A DNA stretch of 64,000 nucleotides, taken from Maridesulfovibrio frigidus DSM 17176 (GTDB lineage Bacteria; Desulfobacterota; Desulfovibrionia; Desulfovibrionales; Desulfovibrionaceae). The stretch covers positions 620,001 through 684,000 of the forward strand of contig NZ_JONL01000001.1 of assembly GCF_000711735.1 (NCBI RefSeq), written 5' to 3'. The notes beneath the pieces are model-generated. The model worked only from the letters and a program-made list of their open reading frames with translations, was not told where the DNA came from and ran no database searches. A program made the translations under genes and the position numbers. Shown in pieces: positions 1-8,413 of the stretch (positions within the stretch are counted from its first letter, which is position 1; the number at the start of each line of letters is the position of its first letter).

Positions 1-1
1 C

Positions 2-184
2 GCAGTGAAGTCTGTTCAATGTAATATTGTTCTTCTAGGCAGAGTTGGAGATATCAACGAGATAGAGCACGCAAAGCGAACAGCATTCCAAATAGAAGGA
101 GTTCAAACAGTGAAGTCTTTTCTTCGCTCAAGCAAGCAAAATAATTACCATTTGCGCGGAAGTAAAGTTGCTACCTTAAAGTAA
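2..184 (+). CDS. BON-domain protein, C-terminal fragment
   Basis: An open frame enters from the left edge and ends at TAA 182-184. The last 60 residues have the second half of a BON (OsmY-like) domain: a VLLGRVGD strand, an alpha-helix with EIEHAKRTAFQ, and the closing GVQTVKSFL motif. BON proteins are periplasmic or membrane-associated and often lipid-anchored; the N-terminus that would show a signal peptide lies outside the window. The short basic tail after the domain has no recognisable motif. The family call is from pattern only. Confidence 0.65.
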   Translation, partial: AVKSVQCNIVLLGRVGDINEIEHAKRTAFQIEGVQTVKSFLRSSKQNNYHLRGSKVATLK

Positions 185-196
185 TTCACAAAAAAA

Positions 197-223
197 GGCA
201 GCCTAATTAATAATCAGGCTGCC
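197..223. terminator. Bidirectional terminator between BON and GntR genes
   Basis: A perfect 8-bp stem (GGCAGCCT / AGGCTGCC) encloses an 11-nt AT-rich loop between two converging genes. The A-run on its left serves as a T-run for the minus-strand regulator gene. The + side is followed by a mixed AT tract. Confidence 0.75.
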
Positions 224-251
224 ATAAAATTAGACTTATTGAACTATTGGA

Positions 252-887
252 CTATTGGACAATACTAAAGTGGCTTTCTAAACTATTTCTCACCAAATCT
301 AAATCACCAGCAGAAATGGCCTCGACAATTAAACGATGCTTATCAGCCTGCTCCATCAACAATGGAAAATTCTTGATTTCAGCATTAACACCGATATATA
401 TCCAATAATCATTGGCTAGTGCATCCCATGCGATACGCAGTGACTTGTTTTCTGCGGAATCTATAAGCAGCTCGTGAAATTTCACATCAGCTTTACGGAT
501 CAACAGTTCATCATTTGCTTTAGCTCTTTCATACATGAGGGCAACTATAGCGCTAAGCTCTTCAACCTTAGAAGTGTCCTTTTCTATAGCCCACTGGACA
601 GCAAAAACCTCAAGTTCCAACCGAATCTTGCAGTAATCTTCAAAATCTTCCGCCAAAAAGACTTTAACTCTAGAACCTTTGTAAGGCTCAGCCTCTACAA
701 AACCCCGAGCCTTTAAATCCCTTAGAGCTTCACGCACTGCACCCTGACTGACATGCAGATCTCTTGAAACCTTAGTTTCAACAACTCTCTCGCCAGGCTT
801 CAAATCTCCACGCAAAATTTCTTCAATGATATATTCGACGACATCATCTCGTAAAACACGCCGTTTAAGACCTTCTTCATTACTCAT
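252..887 (-). CDS. GntR-family regulator, FadR subfamily (FCD domain)
   Basis: This 211-aa transcription regulator has an N-terminal winged helix (about residues 12-75, with the VSQGAVREALRDLKARGFV recognition region typical of GntR) and a C-terminal all-helical FCD ligand-binding domain (about 85-205). The FCD part shows the expected D-x3-H (DVKFHELL) and later His-containing helices used for metal or carboxylate binding. Such proteins usually repress catabolic genes for organic acids or sugars; the effector cannot be deduced here. A GGGGGT sequence sits just upstream of ATG 887. It stands alone and converges on the BON gene. Confidence 0.9.
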   Translation of the reverse strand: MSNEEGLKRRVLRDDVVEYIIEEILRGDLKPGERVVETKVSRDLHVSQGAVREALRDLKARGFVEAEPYKGSRVKVFLAEDFEDYCKIRLELEVFAVQWAIEKDTSKVEELSAIVALMYERAKANDELLIRKADVKFHELLIDSAENKSLRIAWDALANDYWIYIGVNAEIKNFPLLMEQADKHRLIVEAISAGDLDLVRNSLESHFSIVQ

Positions 888-1178
888 AAGCTACCCCCAT
901 TAGTGTAGCAAAAACACACATCCAAGGCACTAAAATGATGCACCATAACTTTTTATAATGCTGACATTAGCTTTTTTTATGCGAAATGCAAGCCCCAAAC
1001 ATATTTTTTAAAATATATTATGCATAATCATCAAAGATGTACATAGTATGTTACACTACAACCATATTATACAAATACAACGGCATGTTTACGTGCAAAA
1101 TTAAAATTCTGCACACATAATGGTATGGAATTTACTAATACAATATACATCACGCATCACAGCAAACTATAACAAAAA
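888..1178. other. Intergenic region with no gene seen
   Basis: AT-rich stretch upstream of the GntR gene and downstream of the sensor kinase. I see no ORF with a ribosome binding site and no RNA gene. It should hold the regulator's promoter; no confident -35/-10 pair could be picked. Confidence 0.5.
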
Positions 1179-1212
1179 AACAAAGGCCACCCATGCAGAA
1201 GCGACCTTTGTT
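1179..1212 (-). terminator. Rho-independent terminator of the sensor kinase gene
   Basis: An 8-bp stem (AACAAAGG / CCTTTGTT) is followed on the minus strand by a T-run (the AAAAAAA left of it on +). It lies about 45 bp after the kinase stop codon. Confidence 0.7.
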
Positions 1213-1256
1213 AAGTAAAACATATAAATTTAGACTTTTTAAAAAGTATGCAGAGA

Positions 1257-3545
1257 CTAAGCGTTAACAATTCCCGGCAGCCTGATCACAAATTTTGTGC
1301 CTTTCCCAGGCTCAGACTCTACCAGAAATTCTCCTTCATGATTTCGCGCTATAATAAAGTATGAAACCGAAAGGCCAAGCCCAGTTCCTAAACCGACATG
1401 CTTAGTTGTATAAAAAGGTTCAAACACCCTTTTACGAACATTCTCTTCCATACCAGGACCATTATCCTCGACTTCGATCCGAACATACTTGCCATCTTTT
1501 CGAGTCCGTAATGTCAAACGTGGACGTTCATCGCCAAAGTCCTTTTCAGACATAGCATGGGCAGCATTCTTAAATATATTGAGGAAAACCTGCTCAATTT
1601 CAGTCTCTGTAATATTAACTTTCGGAAGACCCTGCTCAAAATCACGCCGAATATCGATAGTTTTAAAGTCATATTTTTTCTTTAAATCATAGTCGTTTGC
1701 AGCAAGACTAAGAGACTTCTCAAGAAGAGACTTGACCCCCATTAAAGAGCGGACAGACTCACTTTTTCTACTAAACTCCAGCATATTACGGACAATTTGA
1801 GCGGCCCTTCGACCAGCATCACTTATCCCTCTCAGATATCCGAGAATGCCGCGCTTATCCATGTACTCCTGAACAGCATCCAGATTAAGACCTAGTTCAG
1901 ACGCAACTTGCACGTTTTTAGGCAGCGAAGGAGACAAACGCCTCTCCGTTCCTTGAACTCCAGATAATATAGCACCGAGCGGATTATTAATTTCATGAGC
2001 CATACCCGCCGCCAATCCACCGACAGACATCATTTTCTCTGTTTGAATCATCATCTCTTCAAGACGAGATTTCATGGTGACATCATCCATAAGAAGTATA
2101 GCCCCACCACCTTCCTCACTATCAAGAAGTGGGTATACTTTAAGATTCTTATATAGAATCGACCCGCCGACAGTAAAAGGAACCTTCGACTTTTCCCTGA
2201 CTTCGGAGCGACTGATAGCTTCTAAAATAAAATCCAGTTTGCTTTCAAACTGTGGGAAAACACTAATAAGACTAACACCTTGGACATCTTCCCACGACAA
2301 CCCTGTTTCTTCCTCAGCAGATCTATTCCACTGTATAATAGCACCTTTCTCGTCCACGCCTACTAGAACAGTAGGCATCGAGTCGATCGTGTTTTTAAGC
2401 AAATTTCTCAAGTGTACCAATTCGTTCTCAACGGATTTCCTTTCAGACACATCGATAACAATGCCCATAAAACTTATTATAGTGCCATCGCCATCTCTAA
2501 CAACAGTTGTACTGTCTTCGATCCAAAGAACTCGCCCGTCAGGAGCCACAATCCGGTAATTCTGATTAAAGTTGTCTAGCTCCAAACGGATATGATCTGC
2601 GACCTCAGCTTCAATTCTAGGCCTGTCATCCGCATGAATTACATCAATAAACTTTACTTCACCGGACATAAAATCTTCAGGAGTAAACCCTAACTGGTTC
2701 ACATTTTTTGAAACGAGCTCTACCGGCCACCCGTCCTGCGCAAACCATTTAAACAGAACAACGGGGCTGTTTTCTACAATCATATTTGACTGCCGAAGAG
2801 CTTCCTCTGTCTTTTTACGCTTCTCAATATCTCCAATCAGGTTGACTCGCATTTCATTAAACGCCTTGGCAACCATGTCTAATTCATCTTCTTTTCTATT
2901 ACTATTGCGCCTATTAAGTACGAGCGGACGCTCAAGACTATCGATATCCATTTCCCGCGCATAGTCAGCTACTGTCTGCAAATGCCTTGTGATCAGGTAA
3001 TGAATGATCATAAGAATGAACAAAGCAACTAAAAATGTTTTTACAGCCTGAGTCGTTAAAACGATAAAGACTCGGTGTTTCAACCGACTCAAAACGTCCT
3101 GAAGGTCAGCAACTACAACAAGTTGTCCTACATCAACATTTTTACCGTCAACATTATGAATCAGAGAAAAAGCTCTTTCGATAGTGCGAGAGGTGAGAGG
3201 CCTGAATCCTGCGGCAGCTATAGGCTCAGTGGTCCCGGCAGTTTTATCTGTTACTTCTAAATAACGGATACCGGGCAATTTTAATGCGCCATCAAGTTGT
3301 ATATTTACATGCTCAATATTTATATCCCAGAGACTCGCTGCAATGGTATTTGCATAACTATCATCGATCTGCGACATAGCATTTCCAATTTCATCGACAT
3401 CGCTTCTGTACTCCATATACAATTGAACACTGGTGCCTAAAATCGTAAAAAAAGAGCTGCATATCAATATATAGACAAGAAGCCTGTATGGTAAAACCTG
3501 GCCTTTTTTGATGCCGAATTTCTTAATCATTATATAAAGCCCCAT
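1257..3545 (-). CDS. Membrane-bound PAS sensor histidine kinase
   Basis: A 762-aa hybrid-free sensor kinase. In order: transmembrane helix near residues 22-44, a periplasmic sensing region of about 120 aa, a second helix near 165-187, a HAMP linker, two PAS domains (about 255-370 with a PAC tail, and 380-490), then HisKA with phospho-acceptor His in MAHEINNPLG and a HATPase_c domain. N box (NIFKNAAHAM), G1 (DNGPGM) and G2 (GLGTGLGLS) are intact, so it should be active. No response regulator is adjacent. The start is ambiguous: ATG 3545 has no clear ribosome binding site, and ATG 3530 (MIKKFG) is preceded by GGGG at suitable spacing. The signal sensed is unknown. Confidence 0.92.
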   Translation of the reverse strand: MGLYIMIKKFGIKKGQVLPYRLLVYILICSSFFTILGTSVQLYMEYRSDVDEIGNAMSQIDDSYANTIAASLWDINIEHVNIQLDGALKLPGIRYLEVTDKTAGTTEPIAAAGFRPLTSRTIERAFSLIHNVDGKNVDVGQLVVVADLQDVLSRLKHRVFIVLTTQAVKTFLVALFILMIIHYLITRHLQTVADYAREMDIDSLERPLVLNRRNSNRKEDELDMVAKAFNEMRVNLIGDIEKRKKTEEALRQSNMIVENSPVVLFKWFAQDGWPVELVSKNVNQLGFTPEDFMSGEVKFIDVIHADDRPRIEAEVADHIRLELDNFNQNYRIVAPDGRVLWIEDSTTVVRDGDGTIISFMGIVIDVSERKSVENELVHLRNLLKNTIDSMPTVLVGVDEKGAIIQWNRSAEEETGLSWEDVQGVSLISVFPQFESKLDFILEAISRSEVREKSKVPFTVGGSILYKNLKVYPLLDSEEGGGAILLMDDVTMKSRLEEMMIQTEKMMSVGGLAAGMAHEINNPLGAILSGVQGTERRLSPSLPKNVQVASELGLNLDAVQEYMDKRGILGYLRGISDAGRRAAQIVRNMLEFSRKSESVRSLMGVKSLLEKSLSLAANDYDLKKKYDFKTIDIRRDFEQGLPKVNITETEIEQVFLNIFKNAAHAMSEKDFGDERPRLTLRTRKDGKYVRIEVEDNGPGMEENVRKRVFEPFYTTKHVGLGTGLGLSVSYFIIARNHEGEFLVESEPGKGTKFVIRLPGIVNA

Positions 3546-3806
3546 CTCGTATTTAATATATGAAACAAACTTATTGTCTCATCTGAACGGTACTAATAAT
3601 AGAGCTAATGATTACATATTAAACAACGATATGGAAGTTTATATATACTCATTCAAACATAGCTCTAAACAAAACGTAATTGCCCAACTCTTTCTGGCGC
3701 AATACGATAGACCTTATCTAATTTCTATGAGAATTATATTTTAAGAACACATTAATTATCATCAAATTAAAAAAAGAACGCAAGAACCAGTTCAACAAAA
3801 TTTACC

Positions 3807-4907
3807 ATGCAAATCAATTACTCACACATAAAAATGGGCTTTTTAGAATGTTTATCCATTCTTCTAGGTATATTTTTGTGTGTGTGCATACCAAAGATTG
3901 CAACAGGGGCAATTTTTCAACCAGAGGATTCTACAAAAGAAGTAAGCATAGGCCTAAATTATATCGTTAAAGTTTCTCTTTTTGAAGATGCTACCGAGAT
4001 TAAACAGAAGATGCTACGAGGAAGAGAAGACATCGATATTTCGAACGAGAACACTAAACCTCAAACCGCCGATGAGGTTCAGCCTTCCCCAGATCTTAAA
4101 GACATAATAGACAGAATAAAAAACCAGACTATTCCAACAGCATCTGAGGCTCACAAAAACAAAGAAGCGGAACAGATATCTGAATCGACCAGAAACATCA
4201 TCAAAACACAAGGGAATGCAACTGCGGCTGACAAAGTCGCCCCTTCCCCTGCATTACGTGCAGTTCTTTCGGCATATCATAACGGGTCATTGAATTATAG
4301 TAAGCAGACCGCCGAAGAAGAACAGATATATTTTCATCAAGTCTACGCCGATATCAGCTTAGATTCAATCTATGACCTCACAATTCTGCGAACCGGTCAG
4401 GATATATTCCTTTCACTAGGATACCAGCCTCTTATGCAATCGCAAAGGGTACAGCCGGACAATTCCTCTCAAAAAATAAAAGAGCTGCAGCAGACAATAT
4501 TTGCCATCAAGCGACGAGAGGCCAAAAAAACTGGCCTTCTGACTAAAGAAGAGATCGAACTGGAGCGCATAAAGCAAGCATCAAAAAGTACAATGTCTCC
4601 CAGAAAGCTCATGACTGAGCGAATCCTAAGTTTCTTTGGTATCAAACGCAAAAAAATTGAGGACAACTACGAAGAGATGGCTCATTCATACCACCTTTAT
4701 AAGCAATGGTCAGAGCGTTGGCAACGCTGGGATAAAATGATTATGAACAAGAAAACCAGACGCTACAAAGTAGCCCCTGCAGCCTCGCAGTACGAAAAAA
4801 GTATAAACAATAATAAGGATAACTTAATTCAACCATACGGCAAGCAGCTACAAATAACCCCGTACTCAAACGGGAATGTCATTTTTTCGAAGCCAAACAA
4901 ATTCTAA
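3807..4907 (+). CDS. Hypothetical exported or membrane-anchored protein
   Basis: A 366-aa protein that I do not recognise. It opens with a short basic/polar segment and a hydrophobic helix (about residues 11-35, LECLSILLGIFLCVCIP) that could be a signal peptide or N-terminal anchor. A hydrophilic, Lys/Glu/Gln-rich body follows, with two related segments each carrying a PSP-x-L motif (PSPDLKDII near residue 92 and PSPALRAVL near 147). The C-terminal half is helical and basic. No neighbour suggests a role, and no enzyme motif was found. Confidence 0.6.
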   Translation: MQINYSHIKMGFLECLSILLGIFLCVCIPKIATGAIFQPEDSTKEVSIGLNYIVKVSLFEDATEIKQKMLRGREDIDISNENTKPQTADEVQPSPDLKDIIDRIKNQTIPTASEAHKNKEAEQISESTRNIIKTQGNATAADKVAPSPALRAVLSAYHNGSLNYSKQTAEEEQIYFHQVYADISLDSIYDLTILRTGQDIFLSLGYQPLMQSQRVQPDNSSQKIKELQQTIFAIKRREAKKTGLLTKEEIELERIKQASKSTMSPRKLMTERILSFFGIKRKKIEDNYEEMAHSYHLYKQWSERWQRWDKMIMNKKTRRYKVAPAASQYEKSINNNKDNLIQPYGKQLQITPYSNGNVIFSKPNKF

Positions 4908-4922
4908 ATAGATTCTGGAATG

Positions 4923-5384
4923 CTAACTTTTGTGTTCTGCCCATTTATCGACGGCATCTAAGAACATGAAAGTTTCAGTAGATTTTATCCCGCCAACGTT
5001 AGAAAGATCGTCCACTAGGCACTGTCTGAATGCATTACGTGATGGAACAAAAACTTCAACGAGCAGATCATATCTCCCTGAAACGTTTATAACAGACTGC
5101 ACGCCACTGACCTTAGAAATTCTATCCATAACTTCACGATTTGCACGGCCTTCTAAGTTTACTCCGACCAGAGCTATCAGGCTGTTCTCAAAATAAAGCG
5201 GATTTACAGAAGCTGTAATACGTAAATAATCATTTTTTATCATTCGTTCAGTGCGCAGACGAACTGTTCCGTCAGAAACACCAAGCTTACGTGCTATATT
5301 TTTATAAGACTCACGCCCATTACGCTGCAACTCATCAATTATTTTGCGATCTATATCATCAAGTACTAAAGCTCTATCTTTCAC
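4923..5384 (-). CDS. Lrp/AsnC-family regulator
   Basis: A 153-aa Lrp-type protein: N-terminal helix-turn-helix (about 8-60, LDDIDRKIIDELQRNGRESY then the LGVSDGTVRLR recognition helix) and C-terminal RAM/AsnC ligand domain (about 65-145). It starts at GTG 5384 with a good GGAG seven bases upstream. It is divergent from kbl-tdh across 233 bp. Lrp is a known regulator of threonine/leucine metabolism in other bacteria, so local control of kbl-tdh is a reasonable inference. Confidence 0.88.
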   Translation of the reverse strand: MKDRALVLDDIDRKIIDELQRNGRESYKNIARKLGVSDGTVRLRTERMIKNDYLRITASVNPLYFENSLIALVGVNLEGRANREVMDRISKVSGVQSVINVSGRYDLLVEVFVPSRNAFRQCLVDDLSNVGGIKSTETFMFLDAVDKWAEHKS

Positions 5385-5617
5385 CCGAAATCTCCTGCTT
5401 TCAAAATTACAAAATTTTTATACCAATCAAAGAACGTATGTATAGTGACAAAATGACAAATCCGTCAATCCATGTTACGTATCACCCTTAAACCGAAATA
5501 ACTTTGCTTTTTTTTGCGTTTTTATAAATTATAAGCTGAATTTTAACATTGACAACGTTTATCATATGGTTTTTTAAGTAAAACGAAGTAAGTAATTTTC
5601 TAATATGGAGGATTAAT
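5385..5617. promoter_or_regulatory. Divergent lrp / kbl-tdh promoter region
   Basis: AT-rich spacer between the divergent Lrp gene and kbl. A TTGACA (5549-5554) is a good -35 element for kbl, but the matching -10 (TTTTAA around 5572) is poor, which would fit an activator-dependent promoter. A strong GGAGG lies before kbl ATG 5618. Lrp operators probably lie here but were not individually resolved. Confidence 0.4.
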
Positions 5618-6808
5618 ATGCCAAAGAATTTATTTCAGACTCTTTCCGAGCAGACTGAGAATCTAAAAAACACAGGTCTTTACAAAGATGAAAGAATTAT
5701 AACCTCTCCGCAGCAAGCCGAAATAGCTGTTGCCGGAAAAAAAGGAATTCTTAACTTCTGCGCTAATAACTACCTAGGCTTATCAAACAATTCCGAACTT
5801 GTTAAAAAAGCTCAAGAAGCGTTAGACAAATACGGTTTTGGCTTGTCTTCCGTCCGATTTATTTGCGGGACTCAAGATGTGCATAAAGAATTAGAGCAAA
5901 AAATAAGTGATTTCCTGCAAACCGAAGATACAATCCTATATGGATCATGCTTTGATGCGAATGGCGGACTGTTTGAAACAATTTTGTCCAGTGAAGATGC
6001 AGTCATCAGTGATCAACTGAACCATGCATCGATAATAGACGGGGTCAGACTCTGCAAAGCTAAGCGATTCCGTTATAAGAATAACGACATGGCTGATCTG
6101 GAACAGCAACTTAAAGATGCTGCGGACTGCCGTTACAGACTTATTGTAACTGACGGTGTTTTTTCAATGGACGGGATCATTGCCGACCTGAAATCCATTT
6201 GCGATCTAGCTGATAAGTATGACGCCCTTGTCATGGTTGATGATTCTCACGCTGTGGGTTTTGTGGGCGAAAACGGCAAAGGAACACCCGAATACTGCGG
6301 AGTTCTTGGCCGGGTCGACATCATCACAGGCACTCTGGGCAAAGCTCTTGGTGGTGCATCAGGCGGGTACACATCCGGCAGAAAGGAAATCGTAGAATGG
6401 CTGCGTCAAAGATCGCGTCCTTACCTTTTTTCCAACACACTGGCTCCAGTGATAGCATCTACATCAATTGCTGTACTTGATATGATAACTGATCACCCTG
6501 AACTTCGAACCAGACTAAATGACAATAGCGAACTTTTCCGCTCACGCATGGAAGAAGCCGGATTCAAACTTGTACCGGGTCACCACGCGATTATCCCAGT
6601 GATGCTAGGCGATGCAGTGCTTGCCCAGCAAGTAGCAGAAGGATTACTGGAAGAAGGAATCTACGTTATAGGGTTCAGCTTTCCTGTTGTTCCGCGAGAT
6701 CAGGCAAGAATCCGTACACAAATGTCCGCAGGCCACACTACTGATCAGGTAAATAAGGCCGTTGATGCATTTATCAAAGTCGGGCGTAAGCTTAAAATAA
6801 TCAAATAG
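5618..6808 (+). CDS. kbl: Glycine C-acetyltransferase (2-amino-3-ketobutyrate CoA ligase)
   Basis: A 396-aa PLP-dependent alpha-oxoamine synthase, close to the length of E. coli Kbl. It cleaves 2-amino-3-ketobutyrate with CoA to glycine and acetyl-CoA. Visible features: NNYLGL near residue 50, the glycine/His region GSCFDANGG, the DDSHAVGF motif binding the cofactor ring, and the PLP lysine in [13 protein letters not shown] (about residue 244). The next gene makes the unstable 2-amino-3-ketobutyrate, so the pair is the two-step threonine-to-glycine pathway. Ribosome binding site GGAGG. Confidence 0.96.
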   Translation: MPKNLFQTLSEQTENLKNTGLYKDERIITSPQQAEIAVAGKKGILNFCANNYLGLSNNSELVKKAQEALDKYGFGLSSVRFICGTQDVHKELEQKISDFLQTEDTILYGSCFDANGGLFETILSSEDAVISDQLNHASIIDGVRLCKAKRFRYKNNDMADLEQQLKDAADCRYRLIVTDGVFSMDGIIADLKSICDLADKYDALVMVDDSHAVGFVGENGKGTPEYCGVLGRVDIITGTLGKALGGASGGYTSGRKEIVEWLRQRSRPYLFSNTLAPVIASTSIAVLDMITDHPELRTRLNDNSELFRSRMEEAGFKLVPGHHAIIPVMLGDAVLAQQVAEGLLEEGIYVIGFSFPVVPRDQARIRTQMSAGHTTDQVNKAVDAFIKVGRKLKIIK

Positions 6809-6821
6809 AAGGCTCTAATTA

Positions 6822-7856
6822 ATGAAAACGATGAAGGCTCTAGTTAAAAGTAAACCGTGTGAAGGACTCTGGATGGAAGAAGTTCCCATTCCTCAGTGCG
6901 GACACAATGATGTTCTTATAAAAGTCAACAAAACTGCAATTTGCGGTACTGACATTCACATATACAATTGGGATAAATGGGCGCAGCAGACTATTCCGGT
7001 CCCAATGGTTGTCGGGCACGAGTTTTCCGGCGTAATTGAAAATATCGGCGGCGAAGTACAAGGCCTTGCTCTTGGCGATAGAGTTTCCGCAGAAGGTCAC
7101 GTAACCTGTGGTCACTGTCGCAATTGCAGAGCAGGCAAAAGACATCTCTGTCGCAACACTATAGGGGTTGGCGTAAATCGCCCGGGATGTTTTGCTGAAT
7201 ATGTCTGCATCCCGGCATCAAATGTATTCAAATTGAATGACACAATTTCAGATGATGTGGGTGCAATCCTTGACCCGCTCGGAAACGCCGCGCATACAGC
7301 TTTATCTTTCAACCTTGTCGGGGAAGATGTCCTCATCACCGGAGCCGGACCTATCGGCATGATGGCGGTTGCTATCGCTCGTCATGCAGGTGCTCGCCAC
7401 ATAGTAATCACGGACCTCAACGATTATCGCTTAAACATTGCAAAAAAACTTGGAGCTTCACGTACAGTGAACGTCACCAAGGAAAAACTTTGCGATGTAA
7501 TGGCAGAGCTGAATATGACTGAAGGATTTGATGTTGGCCTAGAAATGTCCGGCAGTCCTATGGCTTTCGGCGAAATGCTGGATAAAATAAACCACGGCGG
7601 CCACATTGCCCTGCTCGGAATTCTACCTGAAGAAACCAAAATTGACTGGAATATGGTAGTATTCAAAGGGTTAAAGCTTAAAGGTATTTATGGCCGTGAA
7701 ATGTTTGAAACATGGTACAAAACAGCCTCTATGCTTCAATCTAATCTGGATATATCTCCGGCCATTACTCACCATTTCAAAATAGATGATTTCCAGAAAG
7801 GCTTTGATGTAATGAGCTCCGGCCAGTCTGGCAAAGTAATCTTGGACTGGACTTAA
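6822..7856 (+). CDS. tdh: L-threonine 3-dehydrogenase
   Basis: A 344-aa zinc-dependent medium-chain dehydrogenase that oxidises L-threonine to 2-amino-3-ketobutyrate using NAD+. Catalytic zinc ligands are in [12 protein letters not shown] (Cys about 42) and GHEFSG; the structural zinc lobe is the four-Cys loop [15 protein letters not shown]. The Rossmann motif is GAGPIGMM. The TDH-specific IYNWD motif separates it from other sorbitol or alcohol dehydrogenases. It starts 13 bp after kbl and ends just before a strong terminator, so kbl-tdh is a two-gene operon. Confidence 0.96.
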   Translation: MKTMKALVKSKPCEGLWMEEVPIPQCGHNDVLIKVNKTAICGTDIHIYNWDKWAQQTIPVPMVVGHEFSGVIENIGGEVQGLALGDRVSAEGHVTCGHCRNCRAGKRHLCRNTIGVGVNRPGCFAEYVCIPASNVFKLNDTISDDVGAILDPLGNAAHTALSFNLVGEDVLITGAGPIGMMAVAIARHAGARHIVITDLNDYRLNIAKKLGASRTVNVTKEKLCDVMAELNMTEGFDVGLEMSGSPMAFGEMLDKINHGGHIALLGILPEETKIDWNMVVFKGLKLKGIYGREMFETWYKTASMLQSNLDISPAITHHFKIDDFQKGFDVMSSGQSGKVILDWT

Positions 7857-7882
7857 TAATCACACCAAACATTATACTTTTG

Positions 7883-7925
7883 CAGGTCAAAACACCTTCA
7901 GTTTAATTGAAAGTGTTTTGACCTG
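7883..7925. terminator. Bidirectional terminator after tdh
   Basis: Perfect 13-bp stem CAGGTCAAAACAC / GTGTTTTGACCTG with a 17-nt loop between the converging tdh and Mor-like genes. The stem's internal A/T tracts supply U-rich ends in both directions. Confidence 0.8.
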
Positions 7926-7930
7926 TAAAA

Positions 7931-8200
7931 CTAATTCCGAGCACTGGTCCATAACCTTCGAACATGCCGCTCCGAGATCCCAAGCCTTTCTGCGATATCC
8001 GAGTTCTCCACACCATAATTTTTAAGTTTTATAACTTTTGCACCAAGCTGGACATGCTCCACAAAACGACTTGATATGTAAACTCTGTCATTGGCAAATT
8101 CTCTAATCACATTAAGCGCCGCGCTTTCGGGACTTTTCTCACCAATTCTGACATTTTTCATCTCGCGAACGATAGCTTCGTATAAAATATTTTCTTTCAT
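7931..8200 (-). CDS. Small Mor-like DNA-binding protein
   Basis: An 89-aa protein resembling the C-terminal half of Mor/C transcription activators: a YISSRF strand, a central helix, then a helix-turn-helix with the NSDIAERLGISERHVRRLW recognition segment near its end. ATG 8200 is preferred over the upstream GTG at 8209 because GGAG lies eight bases before it. It could be a stand-alone regulator or a remnant of a Mu-like phage; no other phage gene is nearby. Confidence 0.6.
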   Translation of the reverse strand: MKENILYEAIVREMKNVRIGEKSPESAALNVIREFANDRVYISSRFVEHVQLGAKVIKLKNYGVENSDIAERLGISERHVRRLWTSARN

Positions 8201-8291
8201 TTCTCTCACTCCGATTTATTATCTATTGATGAGTATAGACTACATTTTAAGAGCGCCACATTCTGCCAGACAGTGACCGATAAACAAAAAA

Positions 8292-8327
8292 AGGGTGTTA
8301 TCTTTATTCGACTAAAGATAACACCCT
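8292..8327 (-). terminator. Strong hairpin terminator after asmA-like gene
   Basis: Perfect 15-bp inverted repeat (AGGGTGTTATCTTTA and its complement) with a 6-nt loop. On the minus strand it is followed by a T-run (AAAAAAA at its left edge on +). It lies downstream of the AsmA gene, which ends at 8414. Confidence 0.85.
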
Positions 8328-8413
8328 ATTAATTTAACTATACACAGGCAGCAAACAATCCTATTTTATAGTATAAAACCTACTACTTGCGACAAATAAA
8401 ATCATTTTAAAAT